Assembly: GCA_009746045.1 (NCBI GenBank)
Contig: RPFO01000510.1
Location: 1-60,000, forward strand
Length of the DNA stretch: 60,000 nucleotides
DNA from: Mesostigma viride
Lineage: Eukaryota > Streptophyta > Mesostigmatophyceae > Mesostigmatales > Mesostigmataceae
Reading direction: 5' to 3'
Shown here: piece after piece, positions 28,529-39,766 of the stretch
Layout of the letters: each line of letters begins with the position of its first letter
Position numbering within the stretch: position 1 is the first letter of the stretch
Notes under the pieces: model-generated
Databases searched by the model: none
Seen by the model: the letters and a program-made list of their open reading frames with translations, nothing else
What the model was told of the DNA's origin: nothing
Translations under genes and position numbers: made by a program

Positions 28529-28921
28529 TCAGTCCTTTTTAACAACAGTAATGGATAGGGAACCGAATTCCAAGGTGAGAGGAGTATCTAAGCTAGATGA
28601 GGATGCAGCCCTCTTAGGGGGAGACGAAGGAGGGGTAGCAAAATCTAGAGCTTCTACAGGAGGGCGACCATGAGGAGTAGAACGTACGTGTAGGCCTAGA
28701 TCTGATACGCTATGGTCTATAAGGAATTGTTGAGCTTCCTCGAAGGTAACAAATTTCTTATACCTAATTACATTATATGTACGGTTTTGCACTATCTTCC
28801 TAGCATCTGACCAAGAGAGGAAAATGGCTGACCATTGAGGGGTAATAACTACGTAATACTTAGCTAAACTATTATCACTAGATGAATGGGAAGGCGCAGT
28901 AAAAACACGACGTTGACTCAT
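28529..28921 (-). CDS. Viroplasmin-like / RNase H1 N-terminal-like ORF, copy 1
   Basis: 130 codons. The segment KYYVVITPQWSAIFLSWSDA plus YKKFVTFEEAQQFL matches the pattern of the caulimovirus viroplasmin domain, also found at the N-terminus of eukaryotic RNase H1, which binds RNA/DNA hybrids (Y-aVr-G...GIY-SW-ec...yKsF-t-eeA-xFl). It is the first ORF after the 5' LTR, ahead of gag. The Ser/Pro-rich tail ends LEFGSLSITVVKKD. Copy 2 encodes the identical protein, which suggests constraint or recent amplification. The role in the element is inferred: possibly binding the hybrid made during reverse transcription. Confidence 0.7.
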   Translation of the reverse strand: MSQRRVFTAPSHSSSDNSLAKYYVVITPQWSAIFLSWSDARKIVQNRTYNVIRYKKFVTFEEAQQFLIDHSVSDLGLHVRSTPHGRPPVEALDFATPPSSPPKRAASSSSLDTPLTLEFGSLSITVVKKD

Positions 28922-29454
28922 GATAACTCACCTGGCGTGTCTTGTGATGTCAAGCTAGACGAGGTAGGGGTAGGCGACTTAGCTTGACGATCTGGATCAC
29001 CGAAAGAAGAAGGAGGGCGGGAGTTTCCAGCTCTCGTCCTAAGTCAGCGGCCGGATATCCCAGCGCTCGTCCTAACACAGCGCCCCGTAACTCTGCGGGT
29101 GCGGCCGTCTAATAAAGCAGCAGCACAAGGAAAAAGGTGTAGGTACTGCGACGCTAATCGTCTCCGAACAGTAATACTCCCCTATCTAAGGCAGGAAACA
29201 ACCGTAAGCAGGAAAACAAGGCGAAGGACAGGCTAACTACGAAAGGATTTATCCGCTGTGAGCAGGTCTAGCTTCTAGGTAAAGCGTGTCCCGAAACGGG
29301 CAGCACGACGCTCCTAGCTTGAAGGCGACCCGCCCATTACCTATCAAGGAAGTGTCGACTTCTTGTTCCTGGACGCGGAAGGGGTCTTGAAAAGGTGTAT
29401 GTGGCAAGGGATAGTCGTCTCGTTCACTACCTACTGAAGTTCCTCCGGAACCAT
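28922..29454. other. 5' leader of gypsy-like copy 1
   Basis: Untranslated leader between LTR and first ORF. A frame starting inside the LTR runs into it (29,249-29,623, minus) and is also present in copy 2, but its composition is ordinary and I do not call it. On the minus strand TGGTTCCGGAGGAAC (29,439-29,453) follows the LTR after one base and starts TGG, as expected for a tRNA primer-binding site. Confidence 0.5.
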
Positions 29455-30027
29455 TGTTACGCCGCGGATATCTACCTCCACCTCTACCTCTAATGGGCCT
29501 GATACTACCTAAACTGGTCAGGCCTCCTCTACTTAACCCTCTGGCGAAAGACGAACGTGACGGAGCTGATCTCAATGCATTAACGTAAGTGTTACTATAA
29601 TACGCCATACAACCATTTATCAAAACCCGTTTACTCCAGGAATAGAGGAAGGAAACACAACTACACTGCCGTGACCCAAGCCTAAATGTGTCAATTCACT
29701 TAACACACGCCGAGTGCACACACAAGGGGTAGAACGCGCATAAATGGTCACCAACGGTCCAACACGCTCGGGCCGACATGGCCCTCGTCTACAGGTGCAC
29801 GCTGGTCCACTAAATCTACTGATGCACGCTGGTCCACTACATTCTACCACAGGATCAGGACCACTAGTAAAGTACGCGGCGCGGCGCCCAACGGCACCCA
29901 ATGTACCACAGTACTGTTACGAGGACAATAATGTCCCGGTAGGAGCCTAAACGTAAACCTAGGGACAACCGAGGCAAAGGACCTAATTTACGTCCGTAAC
30001 TACAACGAATTGTTACGCGACGTAACA
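29455..30027 (-). repeat. 5' LTR of gypsy-like copy 1
   Basis: 573 bp, same sequence as 15,907-16,479 wherever compared. It differs by at least one substitution from the LTR of copy 2 at 50,500-51,072. Confidence 0.94.
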
Positions 30028-31207
30028 ACAGGGCTGACAAGGCCCTACAGGGCTGACAAGGCCCTGTGGGCAGCTTTGCTCACCTGTCTGACAGGTGAAG
30101 CTGCACGCCTCATGGCCACTGTGGCCAACAAGACTGGTAGCCAAGCATGGCAGTGTCTCATGGAGAACTATGAGCAGACCAGGCTGACCAAAAGCCACAG
30201 ATTTGAGCTGAGGAGCAAGCTGCACCGCCTACAGAAGCTTCCTAACGAGACCATGCAACAACTCGTGAGGAGGGCAGAGCTTCTACGTGCTGACTACCAG
30301 GCTGCAGGGGGAGTCATCCAGGACCGTGATTTCGCTGCCATTCTACTGGGAGCACTGACAGACGAGTACCGCCCTGCGCTGGTGTCTGTACGGTTCAACG
30401 AGGAGGACCCACTACCTGTGGTGACGAGGGCACTCATCGAGGCGGAGGATCTGCTCAAGGGGGGACGTGCTGTGGTGAAAAAGGAGAGTGCTGGCACTGG
30501 CCAGGTCTACCACACCAACAGCAAGGGGAACGGGGCCGGGGACCAAGAAATGCAGTCACTGTGGCCTGTCAAATCACAAGGACAAAGACTGCTGGAAGGA
30601 GCATCCTGAGAAGGCCCCACGCTGGTACCCCAACCAGCACAGGGGGGGCAAGGGCGGCAACCGAGGGAACCAGAACAAGGGACGCAACGCACCTGCTGGA
30701 TCCACTGCCAACGCAACTCAGGAGGCGGCTGAACTGCCGCCTGGCTTCTGCATGGTCACCATCGCCGAGGAGTCGCCGTCGACGCCGCTGGAGGCTGCTG
30801 CTCTCACGCAGTATACGTGCGACAACCTCACCTGGGTGCTGGACTCGGCTGCGAGCAGCCACATGTCCCCGTGCCGTTCTGACTTTGTGTCTCTGACCCC
30901 CCACAGCAGGGCAATCGCTGGCTCCGGCGGACAGCTGCACGCTACCGGCCAGGGCACCATCGCCGTGGAGCTTCCTGGCCACAGCGTGCGCTTGCAAGGA
31001 GCGCTGCTTGTACCTGGCCTGAATGCACGACTCCTTTCAGTCGCGCAACTCGCAAAGGCAGGTCACAAGGTGGATTTCCACAAAGAGACAGTGGTGCTGG
31101 ATAACAAGCATGCATCACAAGATCGCCATGCAGAACAACATCTACGTGTTACCTGCGGCGAAGGCAGCGCCAGCGATGGCTGCTGTGACGGTGGAGCGGC
31201 CGGTTAG
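30028..31207 (+). pseudogene. Copia family 1 gag (C-terminal), zinc knuckle and protease
   Basis: After the target duplication the capsid domain continues (ADKALWAALLTCLTGEAARL; RLQKLPNETMQQLVRRAELL) to a stop at 30,609. A second frame from 30,488 carries the CCHC knuckle CSHCGLSNHKDKDC and the aspartic protease: DSAASSHMSPCR, then GTIAVELPGHSVRL and ARLLSVAQLAKAG. The switch before the knuckle is a frame break. A 19-base sequence starting ACAGGGCTGACA is tandemly duplicated at the insertion point (30,028-30,065), which further shifts the gag frame. Confidence 0.85.
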
Positions 31208-31643
31208 CCTGCTGCTGCACTGGCATTTGGGCCATGCTGGTGCCGACCGCATCAAGAAGCTGGTCGCCATCCCTGCATCCAACTTGAGGACGAGGAGTCC
31301 AACTGCTCCTGGCTGCCCATCCTGCCCGGCTGGCTTCATCAAGCGCCAGCCATTTCCGCCAGGGCAGCGGCGATCCACTGTGCCGCGCGCCGAAGCTTCA
31401 TGGCTACCTGCTGCCAGGGCCCGATGAGCGTCGAGTCGCTGGGGGGAGCCCGCTACTTCTTGGGCATCACTGACGATGCCACTCGGTGGCGATGGGGGGT
31501 TGCGCTCAAGACCAAGGACGAGGCGGTGGGGCGGTTTGCAGAGCTGCTCGTCCGCGATATTCGCCCCTTCTACGCCGGCTCTGTCGTGCTGCGCACCGAC
31601 AACGACACGGTCCTCACCGGTCAAGCCTGGCGGGCGGTGTGTG
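31023..31643 (+). pseudogene. Copia family 1 integrase, N-terminal part
   Basis: The HHCC zinc module is split over two frames: LLLHWHLGHAGADRIKKL, then GCPSCPAGFIKRQPFPP. The catalytic core starts at about 31,400 (YFLGITDDATRWRWGVALKT with the first Asp, VVLRTDNDTVLTG with the second). The frame is broken at 31,643 by the CACTA-like element. The residues around the cut (AVCA then EHRVHQEFSAPY) are the usual copia integrase sequence once the insertion is ignored. Confidence 0.85.
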
Positions 31644-32040
31644 CACTAGGAAGTCGGGTTCTGAGATTTTTCTCAGGTCCTGAGTTTTTTCTGAGATTTT
31701 TCTCAGGATTCCTGAGATTTTCTCAGGATTTCCTGAGATTTCCTGATTTTTTTCTCAAGAAATCCTGAGAATCCTGAGTTTTTTCTGAGATTTTTCTCAG
31801 GAATCCTGAGATTATATCAGGACTTTCTCCTGAGAATCCTGAGAAGTGCCTGAGATGCGTCTCGCCACACACTGAGAAACACTGAGAATCCTGAGAAAAT
31901 CCTGAGATCCTGAGAAAAATGTCGGAACAACACAAAAAATCTCAAGATCTTGAGAAAACCCGCTGAATCAGAAAAAATCAGGAAAATCAGGACACTTAGC
32001 ATGGCACAAAAAATCAGGAAAATCAGGACACTGAGCATGA

Positions 32041-32466
32041 CACTTGAGAACTCTCAAGTGCATGAAGACAGGACACTTATGCATTATATGTGGATGCAGA
32101 AATGATGCAGTTGACACACATGTTCATTGGAAATAAATAAATATAATGCATGGTCCGGATTCTCCCGATTTCTGGCCTGCGCTGGTTGTCTCCTTGATAA
32201 TGCAGTGCGACAAGCACACAACAAGTTACATTACAGGCATCATTGCCAGAAATATAATCAAAGCCACTCCTCATCAGTGTATGCAGCACTGTCAGAGTTG
32301 TCCGCATAATTTACTACAGCACGCTGCCTCTCACTTCTCCATTGTGAGGGAATGCATGCCTCACCGTTGCTGCTGAACGACGAAACACTAGCTATGTCAT
32401 CAGGGCTCGATGCGCTGGCACTAGCCGCTGCCATGGACTTGCCAGCAGTGCGGCTCTTGCCACGCG
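32041..32466. other. CACTA interior left of the MITE
   Basis: A minus-strand frame (32,258-32,506) is Ser/Ala-rich with acidic patches (SSPDDIASVSSFSS, SDSAAYTDEE) and could be a captured exon, but its start lies in the inverted-repeat arm. Contains the GATTTCTGGCCTGCGC block shared with 11,164. Confidence 0.4.
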
Positions 32467-32848
32467 AGCGGTTTGGTAGTGCAGCGGCTGTGTGTGGTTC
32501 TACCAAACGACTTTGAGAAATATGTGCCTACTCCATGGCCCCACGTGAGCACGTGCAAAACTCAAGGTATTGAAGAGGCCGCTATCAGCTCACATCAATC
32601 GGAGCACTACAGAACAGCATTGGGGCAACTACAGAACAGCAACCCGCGACCTTCAACCATCTTTACGTCATCGCAGCTCCGTCCGAAGTCATGGTTCATG
32701 GCGGCAAAGACGGGGTTCGGTATAGGCCTGCATCACTTACATTCTGCAAGCGCCCCCGCTACTTGCCCCGATGGGGCCATGGAGTAGGCACATATGTCTG
32801 AAAGTCGTTTGGTAGAACCACACACAGCCGCTGCACTACCAAACCGCT
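32467..32848. mobile_element. MITE-like hairpin, 382 bp with 76 bp inverted arms
   Basis: 32,467-32,542 and 32,773-32,848 are inverted copies with about two mismatches (outer end AGCGGTTTGGTAGTGCAGCG), separated by a 230 bp loop. No coding capacity. No clear target duplication seen. Transcribed, it would fold into a long hairpin. Confidence 0.75.
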
Positions 32849-34635
32849 TGAAGGCGGGTCAGAGCTAGTGATATACTATCTGAGCAAGTGACTTGACTAG
32901 TGCGAGACCCAAAGTGGAAATGCCGTGTCTATTCCGGCCTAACATGGCTGATGAAGGCGTTTATGGAATGGTGCGGCTAGGTGCAGGGTTGTGTTGCCTA
33001 ACATGGCTGCTGAAGGCGTTCATGGGTGCGGCTAAGTGCAAGGTCGCGTTGCCTTATCGCAACCTTTCTAAATTTTTCGCTCGTTGGACCAACGGTCTAC
33101 CAGGTAACGGTTAAGAGAGGTAGGGCGCGAAGTTGAAAGTTTGGAACGGCACTGTCGTCATGCGGCTATTTCACGGCACCATAACGGCCTTTATTTCAGT
33201 TATGTTCAGTTCAGTTTACTCCCACGCCGGTTCCCTAGCCTTGCCCGTACCGGCTTCGGAATAAACGGATGCCGGAACCGTATCCTTGTTCCAATTTTTA
33301 ACAGGCAGGTACTACTTCTATAAAGCCCGAACTAAGAGCTCTTTTGTAGAATGTTCTCACTGCCTAGTTGCTTTAGTGACTTTGCGTTAATAATTGTCGG
33401 CTGTCAGTCTGTCAGCCAACAATCAGAAATCGTTGTCGCACTTTATAACCTGCTCCAATGGTTGTCCGGCAAAGGCAGGACCAAGCGTTTTCTAGGGTCT
33501 GGCAGGACGGCGGTTTTTTATATGCCTGTGGCTTTCATTGGTAAATACTAGTTACTGTACCTGTAAATTTATCGGCAGTTTGCGGCTCCGACCGTTCTAA
33601 AAGGCTTTGAGACGAGTAGTAACCAGTGGAAAGGTAAGATGTCATGACAATACGGAAGATCGCTTGGCTGGAATCACTCGAGACATTCCGCCTGCCGCTG
33701 GCTACGGATGTGACCTAGTCGCAATCTTTTTTTTTGCGCAAATTCAAAAAAACGCGTTTGACGTAGCCCTAGTAGCCGTTGTTCGCAGTCAAGTCAGTGC
33801 TGGGGCTAGCGGGCAGTGAGGGCACATACACGCTAGCTCGAGCGATGGGGCAACCGATTTCCATACGTAACCAATGAATGCAACCACCGAATAACAAGCG
33901 CTGCAGGTGTGGCAGCAGGGGTGGCAGCGAGAACCGCACTAGAAGCGGTTCTAGTAGCGACGACAGGTGAGTGACATAAGTAACGGAGAATAAACAGAGC
34001 GAGATTCTGGAGCTATCCAAAACCTACAAGGCCGTCATGGACAGGCTGTGATCGAAGAGGAATGGAGCCGGGAAAATGAGCAACTGCGTAGCTGAGCAAG
34101 GATACTTATGAGAATTGCTTGGCAGGTTGCATTGGAAGGCCCATAGACCGCAAAAGCGGCATTCTGAGCAAAAGCTGGTTTCTTAGTATAGCATGAACTC
34201 TGAATACTTGATTTCTTGTCCTCTTACATGCGTGGTCAATTTCATGAAGATGACCATCATGAAGTACCGTCCTTGGGCATTTTTGTGCGTACATGCCCGT
34301 TTGTTGTCAAAGCACGTCCATGCAGACCTGAATCCCATGCAAGCCCCAAGCGTCAATTGCGACTATCTTTGCAAAGGAAAAGCATCTAGACGTGTTCTGA
34401 TGAAGCCAGTAAGGTCAAATGTTTCATGGTGCTTCCTCATAAGCCACATAGTAGATTAGATACTAACTTGGTTGGTCCATGCGTGAGTATGTGCATGTTG
34501 TCATCAGTTTGCTACCTACTTTTTAATTACCTTGCCTACTTACTAGCTTTGTTATTGAAGGTATTTTCCTAATTTTGCACTGGAATTCATTCCTTACATC
34601 ACTACTATTCTTTCTCCCCTTTGCAATCGCAACAG
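32849..34635. other. CACTA interior, no confident gene
   Basis: Holds a local direct repeat (AACATGGCTGATGAAGGCGTTT near 32,941 and AACATGGCTGCTGAAGGCGTTC near 33,000; first 20 bases compared). Short frames around 33,607-33,819 and 34,232-34,412 have reasonable composition (MKMTIMKYRPWAFLCVHARL) and may be fragments of captured exons; nothing recognised. Confidence 0.4.
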
Positions 34636-35729
34636 GAGGGACGGAATGTTATCTTCTCCGCGGTCATGAGGTTGTCCCTTCTGCGTGGTAAGTGTCATAA
34701 AGTTGATTAGTCCCTTGGTCCCTCACTTGCTCCTTGCTTCCTTGCATGCTTGCTTGCTGAGTTCGATAAACCCCTTGCTTCCTTGCATGCTTGTTTCCGT
34801 CTTTGCGTGCTTGCTTGCTTCTTTGCGTGGTTGCTTTCTTCCTTGATTAGGCCCTTGCTTGGTTGTTTAGCCGCTTGCTGAATTTGATTAGTTCCTTGCT
34901 TTATTCCCTTGCTTCCTTGCATGCGTGCTTCCTGAATGTAATTAGTCCCTTGCTTCCTTTCTTAGTCCCATGCTTCCTTTGTAAGCCACTCTTCCTCGCA
35001 TGCTTGCTGAATTTAATTAATGCCTTGCTTCCTTTGATATGACCTTGCCTACTTGGTTAGGCCGTTCCTTCCCTGCATGCTTGACCACTTGCTGAATGGA
35101 ATCAGTCCCCTGATTCCTTTGTTAGGCCCTTGCTTCCTTTGTTAGCCCCTCTTCCTTGCATGCTTGCAATTGCTTGCTTGCTGAATCTAATAAGTCCCTT
35201 GCTTCCTTTGTTAGGCCCTTGCTTCCTTATTTAGCCACTCTCGTCCTTGCACGCATGTACGCTTGCTTGCTGAATTCAATTAGTCCCTTGCCCTGAAGAA
35301 ATTTAGTCTAGTTATCCTGGAGCGTCACAGTTAATAAACGTGTTTTCCCTTTTTCAATGCATCGGTCATATGCAATGTCGTGGTTTCTTGGTCTTGCACA
35401 TCTCAATAATGGCGGTGCTAGGCTTTCACTTGGGTCACCCTTTCAATGTTTTGTACCAGTCAGAAGTATCTTTTTTTATGCCGAGCATGATGTTGTTTGC
35501 TATGCCTTTGGTCTAGTTAGGTGTACATGTGCACATGCTGCAGCCCAGCGTTTCTAATCATGGTCCTGTTTAATGCTGTTTTTCCCCCTTCCTGGTTTAT
35601 GCGTGCAGGTAAATGTGCAACGAAGCACAGTTTGGCAGAGTATATGAAGAACCAAATGATCTACAAGATCTGCCAAACGATGAAGAAACAATCCTCTTTT
35701 TGTTGTGATTTATTTTTTGCCTATGAATA
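34636..35729 (+). pseudogene. Possible captured gene fragment in the CACTA-like element
   Basis: A 52-base putative exon (34,636-34,687) has an acceptor (CAATCGCAACAG) and a strong donor (GCGTG/GTAAGT). A second putative exon starts at 35,609 after GTTTATGCGTGCAG and encodes KCATKHSLAEYMKNQMIYKI up to TAA at 35,727-35,729, followed by AATAAAAG. The splice-like borders and good codon composition argue for a captured 3' end of a host gene; I cannot identify it. Confidence 0.35.
34700..35290. repeat. Degenerate CTTGCTTCCTTGCATGCTTG repeats
   Basis: About 15 eroded units combining CCCTTGCTTCCTT, GCATGCTTGCTTGCTGAAT and TTAATTAGTCCCTTG, of variable length. The minus-strand Lys/Gln-rich frames here are by-products. 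Confidence 0.75.
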
Positions 35730-36234
35730 AAAGATTTTTTAAATAATATTTATCAATGTAATAAATGCACTGATTGTGAGTCATGCCCCTGTTGTAATCA
35801 TCTTGCATTGTTGTATTTCTGACGGTCCCTGATAACACCATTTTTTTGTCCCAGAATGGCTGGAGAATTCGCCTGTGCATGTTCTTGATTTTCTTGAGAT
35901 TCTACTCGTTTTTTTGTCCTGAGATTTTCCTGAGATTGTCCTGAGATTTTGTCCTGAGATTTTCACTACAAAGTCAAAATCTCAAGACCTGAGTTTTTCA
36001 CCAGAAATCTCAGGACCCGAGGTGTGCACTTACCAGATTTTGTGAAGCCAAAAAAAATCAGGAAAAATCAGGGCAATCTCAGGAAAATTCAAGATTTATC
36101 TCAGGATTTCTCAGGATTTTCTCAGGATTTCTCAGGATTTCTCAGGATTTCTCAAGATTTGTGTAGGTAAATCTCAAAAAAACTCAGAAAAATCTCAAGA
36201 TATCTCAGGACGAATTTTTTCCGACTTCCTAGTG

Positions 36235-36660
36235 TGCTGAACACCGCGTCCACCAGGAGTTCTCCGCGCCTTACTGCCCTGAGCAGAACGGCGTAGCGCG
36301 GAGCGGCTCTGGGGCCTGGCAATGGGCATGACTCTGGCGATGTTGACACACGCCGGCCTGGGGAAGGCATACTGGGCATTGGCATTCCATGCAGTGTGCT
36401 ATTTATATCCTGAACCCCCTGCCGTGCTCCTTGAATCCTGGTGATGCCACGCCACATGTTTTGCTGACAGGTCATCACGCTGATCTGTCGCACATGCGCA
36501 TCTTCGGCTGCCCAGCCTGGCATCGTGTGGAAGGGCATCGTGGCAAGCTGGAGGCCAAGGCCATGCCTGGCATTTTTGTCGGTTATGCTCCCGACTCGCC
36601 GGCATATCTGATTCTGGACTCCGCCACTCGCACTTTGGTGCAACGTCGCCACGTACGTGG
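36235..36660 (+). pseudogene. Copia family 1 integrase, C-terminal part
   Basis: Resumes after the CACTA-like insertion with EFSAPYCPEQNGVA, which places the integrase core next to its catalytic Glu region; that Glu is disturbed by a frame break at about 36,300. Continues HMRIFGCPAWHRVEGHRGKL and AMPGIFVGYAPDSPAYLIL, the standard copia integrase C-terminal block. Stops at 36,668. Confidence 0.85.
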
Positions 36661-37920
36661 CCTTCAATGAGGCCTGGCGCAATGACGCCCTGCCATCACC
36701 TCAACTGCTGCCGTCACTGGTGGAGGGGGAAGCGGCTTCCGAGCTTCTGCTGCCACCGGTCACTGAGAATTCTGTCCCTGGGCCTGATACTACTCTGGCC
36801 CTACCGCCCTCTGGTCCTGTCACTAGAGCCATGGCGCGGTGCGCCGCTGCCAGCAGTGAGGACGCTGCTGTGGGCGCTGCCAGCAGTGGGGGCACTGCTT
36901 TGGGGGATGCCAGTGGTGAGAGGGACTCGCCACTGGAGGCTATGTCGGGGGATGCCAGTGGTGAGGGGGGCTCGCCACTGGAGGAGGCGCCAGCGCCAAG
37001 TCCTGAGCCCAAACCCGCTGAGTCTGAGTCTGCACCAGTTTTCGCACCAAGTCCTGCGCTGGAGGCGTCGTCGGCTTCTCCCTCTACACCACCTGGACAC
37101 GTGTCGACGGCCGACACACCTGCTGATGAATCTCCTTCTTCGTCCCAGCTGCACAAATTAGTGCAGGCCCTCCGCGGCAAGCAACCGGCTGCCGCTATGG
37201 CCACTGCTGCACTGGTGTCCGATGGCGTTGCACACGATCCCCTTGCTCAGGTGTTACCCACAACCCCTCTTGATCGTGTTTCCCCTAAATGGGCTCGTTT
37301 TTACCCTGACTACATGAGTGTGTATGACCTGTTTGATACTTTCTCACTCCACACTAGCTCAGGTTCCACGTCCATCCCCTCCTCTTTGGCTGAGGCCCAT
37401 GCTAGCCCTGAGTGGCGTGCTGCGATGGATAGTGAGCTTTCTAGCATTCGCGAGCATGCAGTATATACACTCGTTTCTTCCAAGTCTCTTCCACGCACTG
37501 CCAAGGTACTTCCATCTCGGTGGGTGTTTGCTGTCAAAAGCGATGGTGGTTTCAAGGCCCGCTTTGTTGTGAAGGGCTTTGCTCAGCGGGAAGGCATAGA
37601 TTTCACTGAGGTCTTTAGCCCTACTGTTCGTTCCTCCACCATTCGTTTGGCACTAGCTTTTGGTGTCTCGTCTGGGTATGTATGTGCTGAAGCAACTTGA
37701 TGTTCGCACTGCGTTTTTGTACGCCCCACTTTCTGAGGACGTCTATGTGCGTCCCCCTGCTGGCTTTGAGCAGCGTGATGCCGCTGGTGATGTGCTGGTG
37801 TGGAAGCTGCAACGCAACCTCTATGGCATCAAGCAGGCACCACGTAACTGGCACAAAACATTTAGTGCCTATCTTCTCTCCGATGGTGCTGTACAATTAG
37901 CCCAACGGATTCCTGCCTGT
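36657..37920 (+). pseudogene. Copia family 1 linker and reverse transcriptase, N-terminal part
   Basis: A Ser/Ala/Pro-rich linker with two near-identical GDASGE repeats precedes the RVT_2 domain: SPEWRAAMDSELSSIREHAV, VLPSRWVFAVKSDGGFKARF and GFAQREGIDFTEVFSPTVRS. The frame then breaks at about 37,680, and the neighbouring frame gives KQLDVRTAFLYAPLSEDVYV and LYGIKQAPRNWHKTF. The copia RT motifs are all present in order but in different frames, so the copy cannot make a full polyprotein. Confidence 0.9.
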
Positions 37921-37922
37921 AC

Positions 37923-38917
37923 GTGTATCCCACGTCTCGTACGTTTGTGTTTGTCCATGTCGACGACATTATTGCAGGCAGTCCTTCCTCTTCCTGGCTG
38001 GCCTCGTGGTCTCATCGTTTGGCCAGCAAGTTTCAGATCACCGAGTCAGATGACCCTTCTTTTTTCCTCGGTGTTTCTCTACATGTCGACCCTGTTTCCC
38101 GGTCTCTTTCCTTGCACCAAACTGTGTATATTGAGGCCCTGGCTGCCCGCTTTGGGCTTTCTCCCTCCTTCCCTGTACGCACCCCGGTCAGTGTGTCCCG
38201 TGTTAGTCCCCAACGCGAGGGGGGAATGCAGCTACATGCCCAGGACACCCAGCTGTATCAGTCCAAAACCGGTGCCGTGCTGTATGTCGCGCTGTGGACA
38301 CGTCCAGACATTGCTTTTGCTGTCAACCAACTGGCCCAGCACATGCAGGCACCCACGGCGGCCCACATGGAGGCTGCCGACCGCCTGATCCGGTACCTCT
38401 ACACCACGAGGGACAAGGGTCTGCGGTATGGTCAGGAAGGGGGGCTGGCTGGAGGCCTGGACTGACGCTGACTGGGCTAACTGCCCGGAGTCCAGACGCT
38501 CTGTGACGGGCAACCTGGTCCTGTTCCGCAGTGCGCCCGTGGAGTGGTGCAGCCGCAAGCAACCCATTGTTGCTCTGTCTTCCTGCGAGGCAGAGTACAT
38601 TGCTGCGAGCAGCGTCACCCAGCTGGTGCTGCCATGCACTCAGGCGCCTGCTGGGAGACCTGGGTACACCTGTGGAGGGGCCCACGACCGTGCTGTGCGA
38701 CAACACTGGCGCGGTGGCCCTGGCCAAGGACCCTGTGCACCCCAAGCGCACCAAGCACATCGACGTGCGCTACCACTTCATCCGTGAGCAGGTGGAGGGG
38801 GGCTCCATCTGCGTGCGTCACTGCCCTGGCAAGGACAACCTGGCGGACATCTTCACCAAGGCCCTGGGAAGGGCACGGTTCATCACCCTGCGGGACAAGC
38901 TGCTGGTGTCTACTTAG
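37923..38917 (+). pseudogene. Copia family 1 reverse transcriptase (C-terminal) and RNase H
   Basis: Begins at the polymerase active site FVHVDDIIAG, then FQITESDDPSFFLGVSLHVD and WTRPDIAFAVNQLAQHMQAP. A frame break at about 38,440 leads to RNase H: EAWTDADWANCPESRRSVTG and SSCEAEYIAASSVTQL, then another break and DNTGAVALAKDPVHPKRTKH, and DNLADIFTKAL near the end. Stop at 38,915-38,917. At least two indels within the domain. Confidence 0.9.
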
Positions 38918-39011
38918 ATATGCAGTTGTATATGCCCACAGGGGCTGAGAGCTTTTTTTGCTCTAAGTGTTATACTTGACGGGATAGCACTAGAGCAAGG
39001 TCATGTGTTGT

Positions 39012-39019
39012 AAGGGGGG
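39012..39019 (+). promoter_or_regulatory. Polypurine tract of copia family 1
   Basis: AAGGGGGG directly before the 3' LTR's TGTCAAGG (one T, the first LTR base, at 39,020). Confidence 0.75.
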
Positions 39020-39766
39020 TGTCAAGGACATGGTCCTTGTATTTGTACCCACCTGACCTGGCTAGATAGATAGAGGCTCTTGTACAGGAGCCACTGTTCT
39101 TTATCCCCTTGGATTTGGCCTACAAATGAGAAAGTTGTGGCCAGTTTTAGTAATCAGGGATTAGTACCTATGCCAAGTGGATCCTTATAGGCAGCTGACA
39201 AATCTGTCTATGTCAGCTGACCTATGACATGTCAGATGAGAATCTATGACAGGACAGCTGACTGATTGACATGTACACTGTGCATGTCAGATGTGGCGCT
39301 GATATGTTCACGCCAGATTTACTTCATCATCATCAGATCACACATAGAGAGATCTTTTATTAAATAGTTAGATTACTGTGCAGCAGTTACAAGATAAGAC
39401 TGTACAGCAGTTACAAGATAAGGCTGTACAGCAGTTACAAGATAAGATTTATTCTTGTCTAGATCTGATTGGTAGCCTGTACACTGACCTAACCTGATTG
39501 GTGGCCTGAGTATTACATGAGAATATTCCTAGGCACATTCCTAGCCAGCCAATCAGGTCGTTCCAGTTTTCTGCCTGTGTTTTTTCCTCGAGTTAATAAA
39601 ACAACTGAGGAGCCTTGCCTATAAGGTACTCCTCACTATCATTCTGCCTCAAACTAAGTCTCTGTCTCTTTGCTCCCATCCTCCATAGCCTGTACCTGCA
39701 AGGACAGGCACATTTGGGTTTCAATCACAAGCATTGTAGAGGGCAAACCCATTAGTTCTTTCAACA
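39020..39766 (+). repeat. 3' LTR of copia family 1
   Basis: 747 bp, about 99% identical to 14,863-15,607 by eye: roughly six substitutions plus a 2 bp insertion (GCCTATAAGG against GCCTAAGG). Confidence 0.93.

Larger units (their letters stand above)
31644..36234. mobile_element. CACTA-like DNA transposon, 4.6 kb, nested in copia integrase
   Basis: Ends CACTAGGAAGTCGG and, inverted, CCGACTTCCTAGTG. A TG dinucleotide at 31,642-31,643 and 36,235-36,236 is the only duplication consistent with the restored integrase sequence (CACTA elements usually duplicate 2-3 bp). Both subterminal regions (about 31,656-32,040 and 35,880-36,215) are packed with TCCTGAGA / TCTCAGGA motifs in both orientations, like the subterminal arrays of En/Spm elements. 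I find no TNP2-like transposase, so it is probably non-autonomous. Confidence 0.8.
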
